Assembly (NCBI GenBank): GCA_947501805.1
Contig: CANMXJ010000011.1
Span: 62,001-126,000 of the forward strand
Length of the DNA: 64,000 nt
Direction: 5' to 3'
Source: an uncultured Sulfitobacter sp.
Lineage (GTDB): Bacteria; Pseudomonadota; Alphaproteobacteria; Rhodobacterales; Rhodobacteraceae
In this document: in pieces, positions 1 through 7,090 of the stretch
Position numbering within the stretch: the first letter of the stretch is position 1
How the letters are laid out: every line of letters begins with the position of its first letter
Notes under the pieces: model-generated
Seen by the model: the letters and a program-made list of their open reading frames with translations, nothing else
Database searches by the model: none
What the model was told of the DNA's origin: nothing
Made by a program: the position numbers and the translations under genes

Positions 1-637
1 CGGTGGGTACGCTCAGGAATGCATCGCCGATGCCTCATATGTCTTTGCGCTGTCACGCGATGCGGATCCTGTTGCGCTGGCCCCTTTGTTGTGCGCCGGA
101 TTGATCGGATATCGCAGCTACAGCATGGCAGATGACGCGCTACGGTTGGGATTTTATGGCTTTGGCGCGGCAGCACATATCCTGGCGCAGATTGCCACCT
201 GGCAGGACCGCGAAGTCTATGCGTTCACCCAACCGGGAGACCACGCCGCACAGCGTTTCGCGCGCGAAACGGGGGCGATCTGGGCAGGTGGATCTGATCA
301 ATCCCCCGATGTCTTGCTGGATGCGGCGATCATCTTTGCACCCGTTGGCGCACTTGTGCCCGCAGCGATCCAAGCGGTGCGCAAGGGCGGGCGTGTCATC
401 TGTGCAGGTATTCACATGAGTGACATTCCGACCTTTCCTTATGCGGACCTGTGGCAGGAACGTCAGATCATGTCGGTCGCAAACCTGACGCGACAGGACG
501 GCGAGGCATTCTTTCCGCTGGCTGAAAAAGCCGCTGTCAAAACCCGAACAACGCGTTATGCGCTCAAGGATGCAAACACGGCTTTGGACGACCTGCGAAG
601 CGGGCGACTTAATGGTGCCGCAGTGCTTTTGCCCTGA
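1..637 (+). CDS. Zinc-type alcohol dehydrogenase, 3' part only (runs off left edge)
   Basis: The frame is open from base 2 to the stop at 635-637, so only about the last 211 residues are present and the true start lies outside the window. The visible part is the nucleotide-binding and C-terminal half of an MDR-family alcohol dehydrogenase. It shows CAGLIGYRSY (the turn before the Rossmann domain), a dinucleotide-binding loop GFYGFGAAAH, and late motifs GGRVICAGIHMSDIP and LTRQDG that are typical of the zinc-dependent alcohol dehydrogenases found in bacterial stress islands. The catalytic zinc ligands would be in the missing N-terminal half, so activity cannot be judged. It reads in the same direction as the fusion hydrolase and Hsp20 genes that follow, 72 bases ahead of the next start. 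Confidence 0.85.
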   Translation, partial: GGYAQECIADASYVFALSRDADPVALAPLLCAGLIGYRSYSMADDALRLGFYGFGAAAHILAQIATWQDREVYAFTQPGDHAAQRFARETGAIWAGGSDQSPDVLLDAAIIFAPVGALVPAAIQAVRKGGRVICAGIHMSDIPTFPYADLWQERQIMSVANLTRQDGEAFFPLAEKAAVKTRTTRYALKDANTALDDLRSGRLNGAAVLLP

Positions 638-709
638 CACCGGTGTTTTTCCCGCCACGATTGATCAAACTCAATTCGGACGGGTCCATGGGATCGTAAG
701 TTTGATCGC

Positions 710-3367
710 ATGGAACATATTGCTTTCACGTTTTCTGATCGCGCTGACGCAGGTCGGCAATTGGCCAAAGCACTGGTCGCGCTGGAACTGGATCACCCGC
801 TGATCTATGCGCTGCCGCGCGGTGGTGTGCCTCTGGCGGTCGAGGTCGCAAGAGCCCTCAACGCGCCTCTTGATCTGCTGCTTGTACGCAAAATCGGTAC
901 GCCGCATAATCCGGAAGTTGCACTTGGCGCGATTGTCGAGGGCGCAACCCGCGAGATCGTCATCAACATCGACGTTCAGCAGCAATCTGGTGCGGATGAC
1001 GCGTTTCTTGCCCGGGGTGTGGCTGAACAACGAGCCGAACTTGAACGGCGCAAAAAGCTGTATCTGGGCGATCGACCAAGGCTGGACCCAACAGGACGAA
1101 CCGTTGTTGTCGTGGATGACGGGCTGGCGACGGGTGCCACGATGAAGGCGGCCTTGATCGGGCTGAAACGCATGTCCCCAAAGCGGATCGTCGTTGCTCT
1201 TCCAGTTGCGCCGGAAACCGCCCTGAACGAGATATCCGATCAGGCCGACGACATCATTTGCCTGCATCCGGCAACAGCGTTCCGCGGCGTGGGCGGTTTT
1301 TATCAGGACTTTCACCAGTTGACGGACGACGAGACAGTTGCCTTGCTGGATCAGGTTCCAACCGCTTCGACACCAGCCGCACACACAGCTGTCAAGCGCA
1401 CGCACAAACGACAGGTGGCAATTCCGCCGCTTGGGCTGACCGGCGCTCTCGTTGTCCCGCCCAATCCGCGCGGCATCATCCTGTTTGCACATGGCAGCGG
1501 GTCCAGTCGGCGCAGCCCGCGCAATTCCTATGTGGCGCAAAAACTGAACGAGGAAGGGTTTGCAACACTTCTGTTTGATCTGCTGACACCGGATGAAGGA
1601 CGCGACCGCCGCAATGTCTTCGACATCCCGCTGCTGGCCGACCGCGTGGTTGAAGCGTCAATCTGGATCACCTCCGAACCTGATCTAGAAGATCTGCCAC
1701 TTGGCCTATTCGGGGCAAGCACGGGGGCCGCGGCCGCACTTGTCGCAGCGGCTGAACTCAAGGGCCGGGTCACAGCAGTAGTGTCACGTGGCGGACGGCC
1801 GGATCTGGCGATGGATTTTCTGGCGCAGGTCGCGAGCCCGACGTTGCTCATTGTTGGCAGTCTGGATCATGATGTGATCGGGTTGAACGAGCAGGCCCTT
1901 GCCGCGCTGACATGTGATAAAAGGCTGAAGATCGTGCCGGGGGCCGGTCATCTGTTTGAAGAGGCGGGCACATTGGACATGGCCGTCGATCATGCCGCCA
2001 ACTGGTTCAAGACCCGTCTTGGCAAACACGTGTCGGCAAAACCAAAACCTGCGCCGCTGCCCGGGACTGATACTGCCCGTGCTATTCTGCGCGCCGCTGC
2101 CGAACCCCTGCCCGCAATCAATGACCCCGATTTCGCCAATGCTTTTGATCGCTTCGGATCAAAGCGTGTCGTGCTCTTGGGCGAAGCATCACATGGCACC
2201 TCGGAATTCTACCGCGCGCGGGCCGCCATCACACGGCGCTTGATCGAAAATCACGGCTTTTCCATCGTCGCCGTAGAGGCCGACTGGCCCGACGCCGCAA
2301 TGGTGGACCGCTACATCCGGCACAAACGCCCCGAGGCGATGAACCCGCCACCCTTTGCGCGCTTTCCCACTTGGATGTGGCGCAATGTGGAGTTCGATGC
2401 CTTTACCCGTTATCTGCACCGGTTCAACGGCTCAAGGGACAGCGACGCGCGCGTCGCGTTCTACGGGCTGGACCTTTACAACATGAATGCGTCGATTGCG
2501 GCGGTTCTGGCGTATCTTGACCGCGTCGACAAATCTGCTGCCAAGGTGGCGCGCTCGCGATATGCCTGTCTGGCGCAATGGTCCCATGATCCCGCAGCTT
2601 ACGGGCGCGCGGCGCTAACGCATGGGTTTTCCGTATGCGAAGAACAGGTCACACAAACTCTGCTCGACCTGCTCAAGAAGCAATTGGAATACAGCGCGCA
2701 AGATGGTGACCAGTTTTTTGACGCCGCACAAAACGCGCGGTTGGTCACCAATGCCGAACAATATTACCGGTTGATGTATTACGGCTCACAGGTGTCGTGG
2801 AACCTGCGGGACCAGCATATGTTCCAAACGCTGCGCCAGATTCTAAGCCATGCGGGGCCGGACAAAAAAGCAGTGGTCTGGGCGCATAATTCGCACATTG
2901 GCGATGCGCGACACACCGATATGGGGCGCACCCGTGACGAGTTGAATATCGGCCAGCTGTGCCGAGAGGAATTCGGCGATGCGGCGGCCCTTATCGGATT
3001 TGGAACGGCATCGGGAACCGTCGCTGCCGCGTCCGAATGGGACGCACCGATGGAGATCAAAGATATTCGTTCTCCCCGCGCAGAAAGTTACGAAGCATTG
3101 TGTCACAGCGTCGATCTTGACCGTTTTCTGTGGGATTTTAAAAAGCAGCAGGCACCTGAATTCCTGCGGCTGCTGAGCCAGCAAAGATTGCAGCGCTACA
3201 TCGGCGTCATCTATCGCCCCGAGACCGAACGCGCGAGCCATTACAGCTACGCCACCCTGCCCGACCAGTATGATGCTTTTGTCTGGTTCGACCAAACGCG
3301 GGCGGTCACGGCACTGCCTACACTGACAAACACCTCAGAGGACGAAACCTATCCGTTTGGCCTGTGA
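710..3367 (+). CDS. Three-domain fusion: phosphoribosyltransferase + alpha/beta hydrolase + erythromycin esterase family
   Basis: This 885-residue protein carries three enzyme domains. Residues 1-215 are a type I phosphoribosyltransferase with the PRPP-binding loop VVVVDDGLATGAT at about 132-144. Residues 240-435 are a dienelactone-hydrolase-like alpha/beta hydrolase with an oxyanion segment FAHGSGSS (259-266), a nucleophile elbow GASTG (Ser337), Asp386 and His414 (GAGHLFE). Residues 455-875 are an erythromycin-esterase-family domain with LGEASHGT (Glu492, His495), VEADWPDA and later WAHNSHIGD, the motifs carrying the catalytic glutamate and histidines. There is no signal peptide, so it is cytoplasmic. 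Its substrate is unknown. Erythromycin-esterase homologues outside resistance loci often have no macrolide activity, so I do not call it a resistance gene. It lies in line with an alcohol dehydrogenase and three Hsp20 genes, which suggests a stress-response role (inference). Confidence 0.88.
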   Translation: MEHIAFTFSDRADAGRQLAKALVALELDHPLIYALPRGGVPLAVEVARALNAPLDLLLVRKIGTPHNPEVALGAIVEGATREIVINIDVQQQSGADDAFLARGVAEQRAELERRKKLYLGDRPRLDPTGRTVVVVDDGLATGATMKAALIGLKRMSPKRIVVALPVAPETALNEISDQADDIICLHPATAFRGVGGFYQDFHQLTDDETVALLDQVPTASTPAAHTAVKRTHKRQVAIPPLGLTGALVVPPNPRGIILFAHGSGSSRRSPRNSYVAQKLNEEGFATLLFDLLTPDEGRDRRNVFDIPLLADRVVEASIWITSEPDLEDLPLGLFGASTGAAAALVAAAELKGRVTAVVSRGGRPDLAMDFLAQVASPTLLIVGSLDHDVIGLNEQALAALTCDKRLKIVPGAGHLFEEAGTLDMAVDHAANWFKTRLGKHVSAKPKPAPLPGTDTARAILRAAAEPLPAINDPDFANAFDRFGSKRVVLLGEASHGTSEFYRARAAITRRLIENHGFSIVAVEADWPDAAMVDRYIRHKRPEAMNPPPFARFPTWMWRNVEFDAFTRYLHRFNGSRDSDARVAFYGLDLYNMNASIAAVLAYLDRVDKSAAKVARSRYACLAQWSHDPAAYGRAALTHGFSVCEEQVTQTLLDLLKKQLEYSAQDGDQFFDAAQNARLVTNAEQYYRLMYYGSQVSWNLRDQHMFQTLRQILSHAGPDKKAVVWAHNSHIGDARHTDMGRTRDELNIGQLCREEFGDAAALIGFGTASGTVAAASEWDAPMEIKDIRSPRAESYEALCHSVDLDRFLWDFKKQQAPEFLRLLSQQRLQRYIGVIYRPETERASHYSYATLPDQYDAFVWFDQTRAVTALPTLTNTSEDETYPFGL

Positions 3368-3412
3368 AAAGCCTTGCAGATCTGACTTTGACACCAGCTT
3401 GAGGAGGACAGA

Positions 3413-3736
3413 ATGACACTAGAAACCCTGCGACTTTCCGTTTGGCCAAAATCTTTTGTGCTGTTCTTGACAGCGCAACACCCGCTTCCCAAATCCATTA
3501 TCGGAGATGCCGAAAACGGGTCTTCAGGTAGTGGAATGACGGAAGGCTGGCGTGATGCAGCCGACCCTTTGGCTGCCATTCAGGTTCATCATGGCGCACG
3601 TGCACCGCCAGCCTGCCTGATCGTTCAGCAAACCATGCCTGACTGCGATCCAAACGCACCTCTCACAAACTGTTCGTCTGTCCGGAAGTATTCGGCGTCC
3701 TTGTCCGTTTCCGCCCGGAGCCGGTCGAGCATTTGA
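3413..3736 (+). CDS. Doubtful hypothetical ORF, 107 aa
   Basis: This frame sits between the fusion hydrolase and the first Hsp20 gene. Its only support is a near-perfect Shine-Dalgarno GAGGAGG about 7 bases before the ATG. The protein has no recognisable domain, signal peptide or membrane segment, and its composition (many Ser, Pro and Arg) is like random translation of GC-rich DNA. A sequence resembling a heat-shock sigma factor promoter lies inside it. It may be a real orphan, a decayed gene, or simply the leader of the Hsp20 operon. Confidence 0.25.
   Translation: MTLETLRLSVWPKSFVLFLTAQHPLPKSIIGDAENGSSGSGMTEGWRDAADPLAAIQVHHGARAPPACLIVQQTMPDCDPNAPLTNCSSVRKYSASLSVSARSRSSI
3466..3494 (+). 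promoter_or_regulatory. Possible RpoH-type promoter ahead of the Hsp20 genes
   Basis: CTTGACA (3466-3472) and CCCAAAT (3488-3494) are 15 bases apart, resembling the heat-shock sigma-32 pattern CTTGAA-N12..15-CCCAT. It lies about 270 bases upstream of the first Hsp20 start, which is rather far, and the match is imperfect. Confidence 0.25.
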
Positions 3737-3767
3737 TCAATGTCACACCAGAGTAAGGAGTATTCCA

Positions 3768-4211
3768 ATGCTACAAACAGTTTTTTCCCCGCTGAGCACC
3801 AGCGACCCCTTCGCCGATATGCGCCGGATGCAAAATACGATGAACCGGCTTTTCAGCGGTGCCAGAGCGTCGGGCCAATCCGCGACCTATCCGCCGGTTA
3901 ACTTCTGGGCCGGTGAGGACAGCATCGTGATGACCACCGAACTGCCCGGTCTGGGCGAAGAAGACATCGAGCTGACCGTCAAAGACACCATGCTGTCCAT
4001 TCGCGGCACATATCCCGATCCCGAAAGCAACGACGACATCGTGTGGCATCGCCGCGAACGTGTCGGCGGTACTTTCCTACGCTCGGTTGAGCTGCCGTTC
4101 CGGGTCAATCCCGACCACATCGAGGCGCGCTTTGAAAATGGTGTCCTGACGGTCGAAATGCAGCGACCCGAAGATGACAAGCCCAAGCGGATCAAGATCA
4201 AAGCAAACTGA
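3768..4211 (+). CDS. Hsp20/alpha-crystallin small heat-shock protein (first of three)
   Basis: This 147-residue cytoplasmic ATP-independent holdase binds unfolding proteins and passes them to Hsp70/ClpB. The alpha-crystallin domain covers about residues 40-140. It contains the inward-facing ELPGLGEEDIEL segment, an R-E-R strand region (HRRERVGGTF) and the diagnostic FENGVLTVEM near the end. The C-terminal tail has the I-x-I anchor (RIKIKAN) used for oligomer assembly. A good Shine-Dalgarno AAGGAG precedes the ATG. The next Hsp20 gene starts 24 bases after its stop, so the three are almost surely one operon. Confidence 0.95.
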   Translation: MLQTVFSPLSTSDPFADMRRMQNTMNRLFSGARASGQSATYPPVNFWAGEDSIVMTTELPGLGEEDIELTVKDTMLSIRGTYPDPESNDDIVWHRRERVGGTFLRSVELPFRVNPDHIEARFENGVLTVEMQRPEDDKPKRIKIKAN

Positions 4212-4235
4212 AACTACAATTGAAAGGAGAGTAAC

Positions 4236-4637
4236 ATGGCACAAGAAATCGCGGCACAAGACACACGCGATGTCACCGCTGGAAACGGTGATGCAAATCG
4301 CAGAGCGATGGCGTTTACGCCCTCTGTCGACATCTTTGAGCGGGACGAAACCACGGTGATCATGGCCGACATGCCCGGTGTGGCCCCGAATGACGTCGAT
4401 GTGACACTTGAACGTCAGGTGCTAACCCTGCGTGGCACCGTCAATCCCGATGCGCCCGAGGGCTATCGCGCGCTGTCGTCGGAATACCGCGTTGGCGATT
4501 ATGTCCGCATCTTCACGCTATCGGATGAAATTGATCAGGCCAAGATCAAGGCCGAATTCAAGAACGGTGTGCTGCGGCTTGAATTGCCACGCTCGGCCGA
4601 AACCAAACCCAAGAAAATCTCGGTCAAGGCAGCCTGA
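4236..4637 (+). CDS. Hsp20/alpha-crystallin small heat-shock protein (second of three)
   Basis: This 133-residue small heat-shock protein is the shortest of the trio. After a polar N-terminal arm, the alpha-crystallin domain runs from about residue 30. It shows FTPSVDIFERDE, DMPGVAPNDVDVTLE and FKNGVLRLELP, and ends with the I-x-V anchor KKISVKAA. Shine-Dalgarno GAAAGGAGAG precedes the ATG. The three paralogues differ mainly in their N-terminal arms and anchor tripeptides, which suggests mixed oligomers or different client sets (inference). Confidence 0.95.
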   Translation: MAQEIAAQDTRDVTAGNGDANRRAMAFTPSVDIFERDETTVIMADMPGVAPNDVDVTLERQVLTLRGTVNPDAPEGYRALSSEYRVGDYVRIFTLSDEIDQAKIKAEFKNGVLRLELPRSAETKPKKISVKAA

Positions 4638-4681
4638 CCTGCCATGCCAACCAATCAAACCTACAAACGGAGGACCAGAAA

Positions 4682-5191
4682 ATGCAGATCAGCGATCTAA
4701 TCCCATGGGGTCGGGACAAGGACAAACGACCCGCAAGCGAAAGCGAAAACGGAGCCAATCCGCTGGTCTCGCTGCAACGCGAGATCAACCATGTGTTCGA
4801 AGACTTCTGGGACAAGGTGGAAAACGGCTGGAAAGGGCGCAATGACGTGGTGGGCATGTTCGGCCCCAGCACTGATGTCACCGAGACCGATAAAAGCGTT
4901 GATGTCTCGGTCGAATTGCCCGGTATGAGCGAAGACGATATCGACATATCGCTCACAAGCGACGCGATGACCATCCGCGGGGAAAAGAAGATCGAGCACG
5001 AGGAAGAACGCAAGGGTGTCTACATGTCCGAGCGTTCTTATGGGTCGTTCTACCGCACAGTGCCGCTTCCTGCCGGTGTTGACGCGGACAAGGCCGACGC
5101 AAAGTTCAAAAACGGTGTGTTGACCGTCAGCCTGCCCAAAACAGCCGAAGCACAGGCCAAGGTGAAACGCATCCCCGTCAAAGCCGCATAA
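4682..5191 (+). CDS. Hsp20/alpha-crystallin small heat-shock protein (third of three)
   Basis: This 169-residue small heat-shock protein has the longest N-terminal arm of the trio (about 60 residues, including FEDFWDKVENGW). The alpha-crystallin domain begins near GPSTDVTETDKSVDV and includes ELPGMSEDDIDISL, the RSYGSFYRTVPLP strand typical of class A bacterial Hsp20, and FKNGVLTVSLPKT. The tail ends with the I-x-V anchor RIPVKAA. Shine-Dalgarno CGGAGGA precedes the ATG. The gene ends 7 bases before a strong hairpin that probably closes the operon. Confidence 0.95.
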   Translation: MQISDLIPWGRDKDKRPASESENGANPLVSLQREINHVFEDFWDKVENGWKGRNDVVGMFGPSTDVTETDKSVDVSVELPGMSEDDIDISLTSDAMTIRGEKKIEHEEERKGVYMSERSYGSFYRTVPLPAGVDADKADAKFKNGVLTVSLPKTAEAQAKVKRIPVKAA

Positions 5192-5198
5192 CACTTCT

Positions 5199-5219
5199 GG
5201 GGCCGGACAATCCGGCCCC
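5199..5219 (+). terminator. Hairpin after the Hsp20 operon
   Basis: Arms GGGGCCGGA and TCCGGCCCC pair perfectly over 9 bp around a CAA loop. No T tract follows, so it may act as an mRNA 3' stabiliser or a weak terminator. Confidence 0.6.
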
Positions 5220-5680
5220 ATCCCATAGGGCACAGGTATTGGTTGCCTTCCAGTGAGGTCAACACGATAGGGCGACCCTTGTATTTAAACTAAACGAAAC
5301 CGCAATCGCCGCGTTTTGTCGGCCAAAGTGATACGCGTCGCCGTCTGTGTTTCTCTCGCAAGCCGCCAGACCGGTGAAATGACCCCGCTCCCGGAAAGGA
5401 CGGTGATTGGCACGGAGACCGGCCTTGTCCTCATCCTTCCTGAATACGGACAACTGACCTGACTGGACGTGATCCAAACATCTGAGGCCCATTACAGCAG
5501 GGTGATTCCAAAACACGCATCGACCCCGGCCAGACGGTGACACCCGTTATCCTCAACCCGCCGAAGTGCAGCGCGCTGTCGACAACAGGCAGCGAAGGCA
5601 TTAAAGGAACCGCCGCACCCCTTTTCCGTCAGCCAACACTTTGGCGACCCTACGTGGGCCACTGAAAGTCCAAGCCTACA
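5220..5680. other. Intergenic stretch with no supportable gene
   Basis: These 461 bases separate the Hsp20 operon from the haem-protein genes. Frames on both strands are short or give low-complexity translations with no recognisable family. It may hold relics of a lost gene, but nothing can be named. Confidence 0.5.
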
Positions 5681-5902
5681 TTACTTCCAATAGTTGTTCG
5701 CTGCCGCAACGGTCTGGAAATTGATCGCAACAACCTGACTGGCTGCGGTTAACGCATCCACATCTTGTGCATAGACGCCGCGCAACTTCTCGCGGACAGC
5801 CTCGTCAGGCTGGGTCTTCTTGATCGCCACGCGCGACAGTTTGATAGCAAGATCATAACCCTCTTCGGGAGTTGCGGTGATCAGTGTTGGTAGCCATGAC
5901 AT
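5681..5902 (-). CDS. Hexameric tyrosine-coordinated haem protein (HTHP)
   Basis: This 73-residue protein matches, from memory of the family, the small HTHP described from Silicibacter (Ruegeria) pomeroyi, an all-helical hexamer with one haem per subunit bound by a tyrosine. It has the start MSWLPTLITATPEEGYDLA, the VAIKKTQPD segment, Tyr44 in LRGVY (the expected haem ligand) and the tail AAANNYWK. The family shows peroxidase and weak catalase activity in vitro; the physiological role is unclear. I chose the ATG at 5902 rather than the longer frame because it gives the family N-terminus and follows AAAGGACGA. It is divergent from a gene set with a second haem protein and an NsrR-like regulator, which suggests shared control under nitrosative or oxidative stress. 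Confidence 0.85.
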   Translation of the reverse strand: MSWLPTLITATPEEGYDLAIKLSRVAIKKTQPDEAVREKLRGVYAQDVDALTAASQVVAINFQTVAAANNYWK

Positions 5903-5961
5903 GATGAGTCGTCCTTTGTTTCTGGTGTTTAGGCGTGTCGAACCTGCTGGAGTCATTCGAT

Positions 5962-5982
5962 ATTTTAAATGGTATTTACAAT
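5962..5982. promoter_or_regulatory. Candidate operator between the HTHP gene and the haemoglobin operon
   Basis: This AT-rich near-palindrome has core arms TAAAT and ATTTA around GGT. Outer ATT/AAT arms extend it with one mismatch on each side. Size and composition fit the 11-1-11 AT-rich sites bound by Rrf2/NsrR proteins. It lies in the divergent gap, so one regulator could control both sides. Binding is inferred. Confidence 0.4.
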
Positions 5983-5998
5983 GCCTATTAATTCTTTA

Positions 5999-6009
5999 TG
6001 ACAGTGTCA
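5999..6009. promoter_or_regulatory. Short perfect palindrome ahead of the 51-aa membrane peptide
   Basis: TGACA and TGTCA flank a single G, 24 bases before the ATG at 6033. It does not match the FNR/Dnr or NnrR consensus. It could be an operator half of the neighbouring repeat or chance. Confidence 0.25.
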
Positions 6010-6032
6010 ACAACCAGCGAAAGGTACAGCCG

Positions 6033-6188
6033 ATGTCCATTTCAGAAATTATCCTCTGGCCAGGTACAAAAATCTGCCAACGGTTCGGGATCGACCCGGA
6101 GGCAGACGCGGGCCTGATCCGCTGGATGATCAACACACTGTTTTATCTGATCGTCGCCCTGTTTGTCATGTGGCTGATCATGGCATGA
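6033..6188 (+). CDS. 51-aa single-span membrane peptide in the haem/NO operon
   Basis: This short gene starts at the ATG at 6033, after AAAGG. Its stop overlaps the haemoglobin start in an ATGA junction, so the two are translationally coupled. The peptide has an amphipathic N-terminal part (MSISEIILWPGTKICQRFGI), an acidic patch (DPEADAGL) and one C-terminal membrane helix (INTLFYLIVALFVMWLIM). It contains one cysteine. I do not recognise a family. Its coupling to a haemoglobin suggests a membrane anchor or partner for haem-protein function (inference). The start could be later only if the leader were untranslated, which the overlap makes unlikely. Confidence 0.7.
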   Translation: MSISEIILWPGTKICQRFGIDPEADAGLIRWMINTLFYLIVALFVMWLIMA

Positions 6189-6583
6189 TGCGACCGCGCA
6201 TAGACGTGACACGGGATCAGATCGCACAAGTCGTTTCCGCCTTTTATGCAGCAGTGCGCAGCCATGACGTTATGGGCCCAATCTTTGCGGCCCACGTCGA
6301 CAAATGGCCCGAACACGAAGCCAAGATCACCCGTTTCTGGGCCAGCGCAATCCTGCTTGAGGGGTCCTTTGAAGGCAACCCGATGATGGCACATCTGCAA
6401 GCGGGCAACGTCGATCCGGAACACTTCGCGATCTGGCTGGCCCTGTTTGACGAGGTGCTGGAAGCGGAAATCCCGATGCCACAACGCAGTCAGTGGTCGA
6501 CGCTTGCGCACCGCATCGGCTTTGGCTTGTCATCTGGGTTGAGAGACTCGCGCCGCCCCCGTGGGGCCGTGCCGACATTCTGA
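6185..6583 (+). CDS. Group III truncated haemoglobin
   Basis: The protein has 132 residues from the ATG at 6185; a second ATG follows at once at 6188. It fits group III (P-type) 2-over-2 globins: the B-helix pattern FYAAVRSHDVMGPIF, then W-P-E-H at 41-44, FWASAILLEG at about 51-60 and His70 in MMAHLQAG as the likely proximal haem ligand, with WLALFDEVL in the G helix. Known members bind oxygen and NO; Campylobacter Ctb is tied to nitrosative stress. It overlaps the membrane-peptide gene by four bases and is followed 57 bases later by an NsrR-like regulator, which supports an NO-related role. Confidence 0.85.
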   Translation: MMRPRIDVTRDQIAQVVSAFYAAVRSHDVMGPIFAAHVDKWPEHEAKITRFWASAILLEGSFEGNPMMAHLQAGNVDPEHFAIWLALFDEVLEAEIPMPQRSQWSTLAHRIGFGLSSGLRDSRRPRGAVPTF

Positions 6584-6640
6584 TCCGCGCCGAAACCCAC
6601 CACCGGAGTTAGCCAAATCGAACGGGCCATTTGATCCATC

Positions 6641-7090
6641 ATGCAGCTTTCCAAATTCACCGATTATGCACTGCGCACGCTGATGCATCTGGCCGTCACA
6701 GAGGGTCATATGCTGACCACCCGCCAGATCGCGGACATTCACGGCGCAAAATACAATCACCTTGCCAAAGTTACACAATGGCTTGTGCGCGAGGGGTATG
6801 TCGCCTCTCTGCGCGGGCGCACCGGTGGGCTGAGATTGGCGAAGCCAACAGATGCGATCAACATCGGCCGGTTGGTGCGCAATCTGGAGAGTCAGAGTGA
6901 CCTTGTGGAGTGCCTGCGCCCTGACGGGGGAAATTGTGTGTTGGCCCCCGCTTGCGGTCTGACCTCTGCGTTACGCGATGCACAGGATGCGTTTTTTGCC
7001 TCGCTCGATCGACTAACGCTTGCTGATCTGACCAAGCGTGACCCGCCCATGGCGCGTCTATTGTCACGCTTGAATACTGAAGACGTCTAA
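6641..7090 (+). CDS. nsrR: Rrf2-family iron-sulfur regulator, NsrR-like
   Basis: This 149-residue protein has the Rrf2 winged helix at residues 1-70 (MQLSKFTDYALRTLMHLA, then TTRQIADIHG and LRGRTGGLRLAKP). It has three cysteines, Cys91, Cys99 and Cys105, in VECLRPDGGNC and APACGL. Their spacing and the ECL...C...ACGL context are those of the NO-sensing [Fe-S] cluster in NsrR rather than IscR or RirA. It lies directly after the truncated haemoglobin. NsrR classically represses NO-detoxification genes, so autoregulation and control of the upstream genes are likely. The last bases overlap the convergent M20 gene: the CTAA at 7087-7090 serves as stop for both. Confidence 0.82.
   Translation: MQLSKFTDYALRTLMHLAVTEGHMLTTRQIADIHGAKYNHLAKVTQWLVREGYVASLRGRTGGLRLAKPTDAINIGRLVRNLESQSDLVECLRPDGGNCVLAPACGLTSALRDAQDAFFASLDRLTLADLTKRDPPMARLLSRLNTEDV

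Noticed and set aside
671-1540. 289-aa minus-strand frame
   Set aside because: Opposite the phosphoribosyltransferase domain; rich in Arg, Cys and Trp with no family.
710-3367. Reading the fusion protein as a macrolide resistance gene
   Set aside because: Erythromycin-esterase homology alone does not show macrolide activity, and the context is stress-related rather than mobile.
5259-5543. 94-aa minus-strand frame
   Set aside because: No ribosome site or recognisable domain; left as unexplained intergenic DNA.
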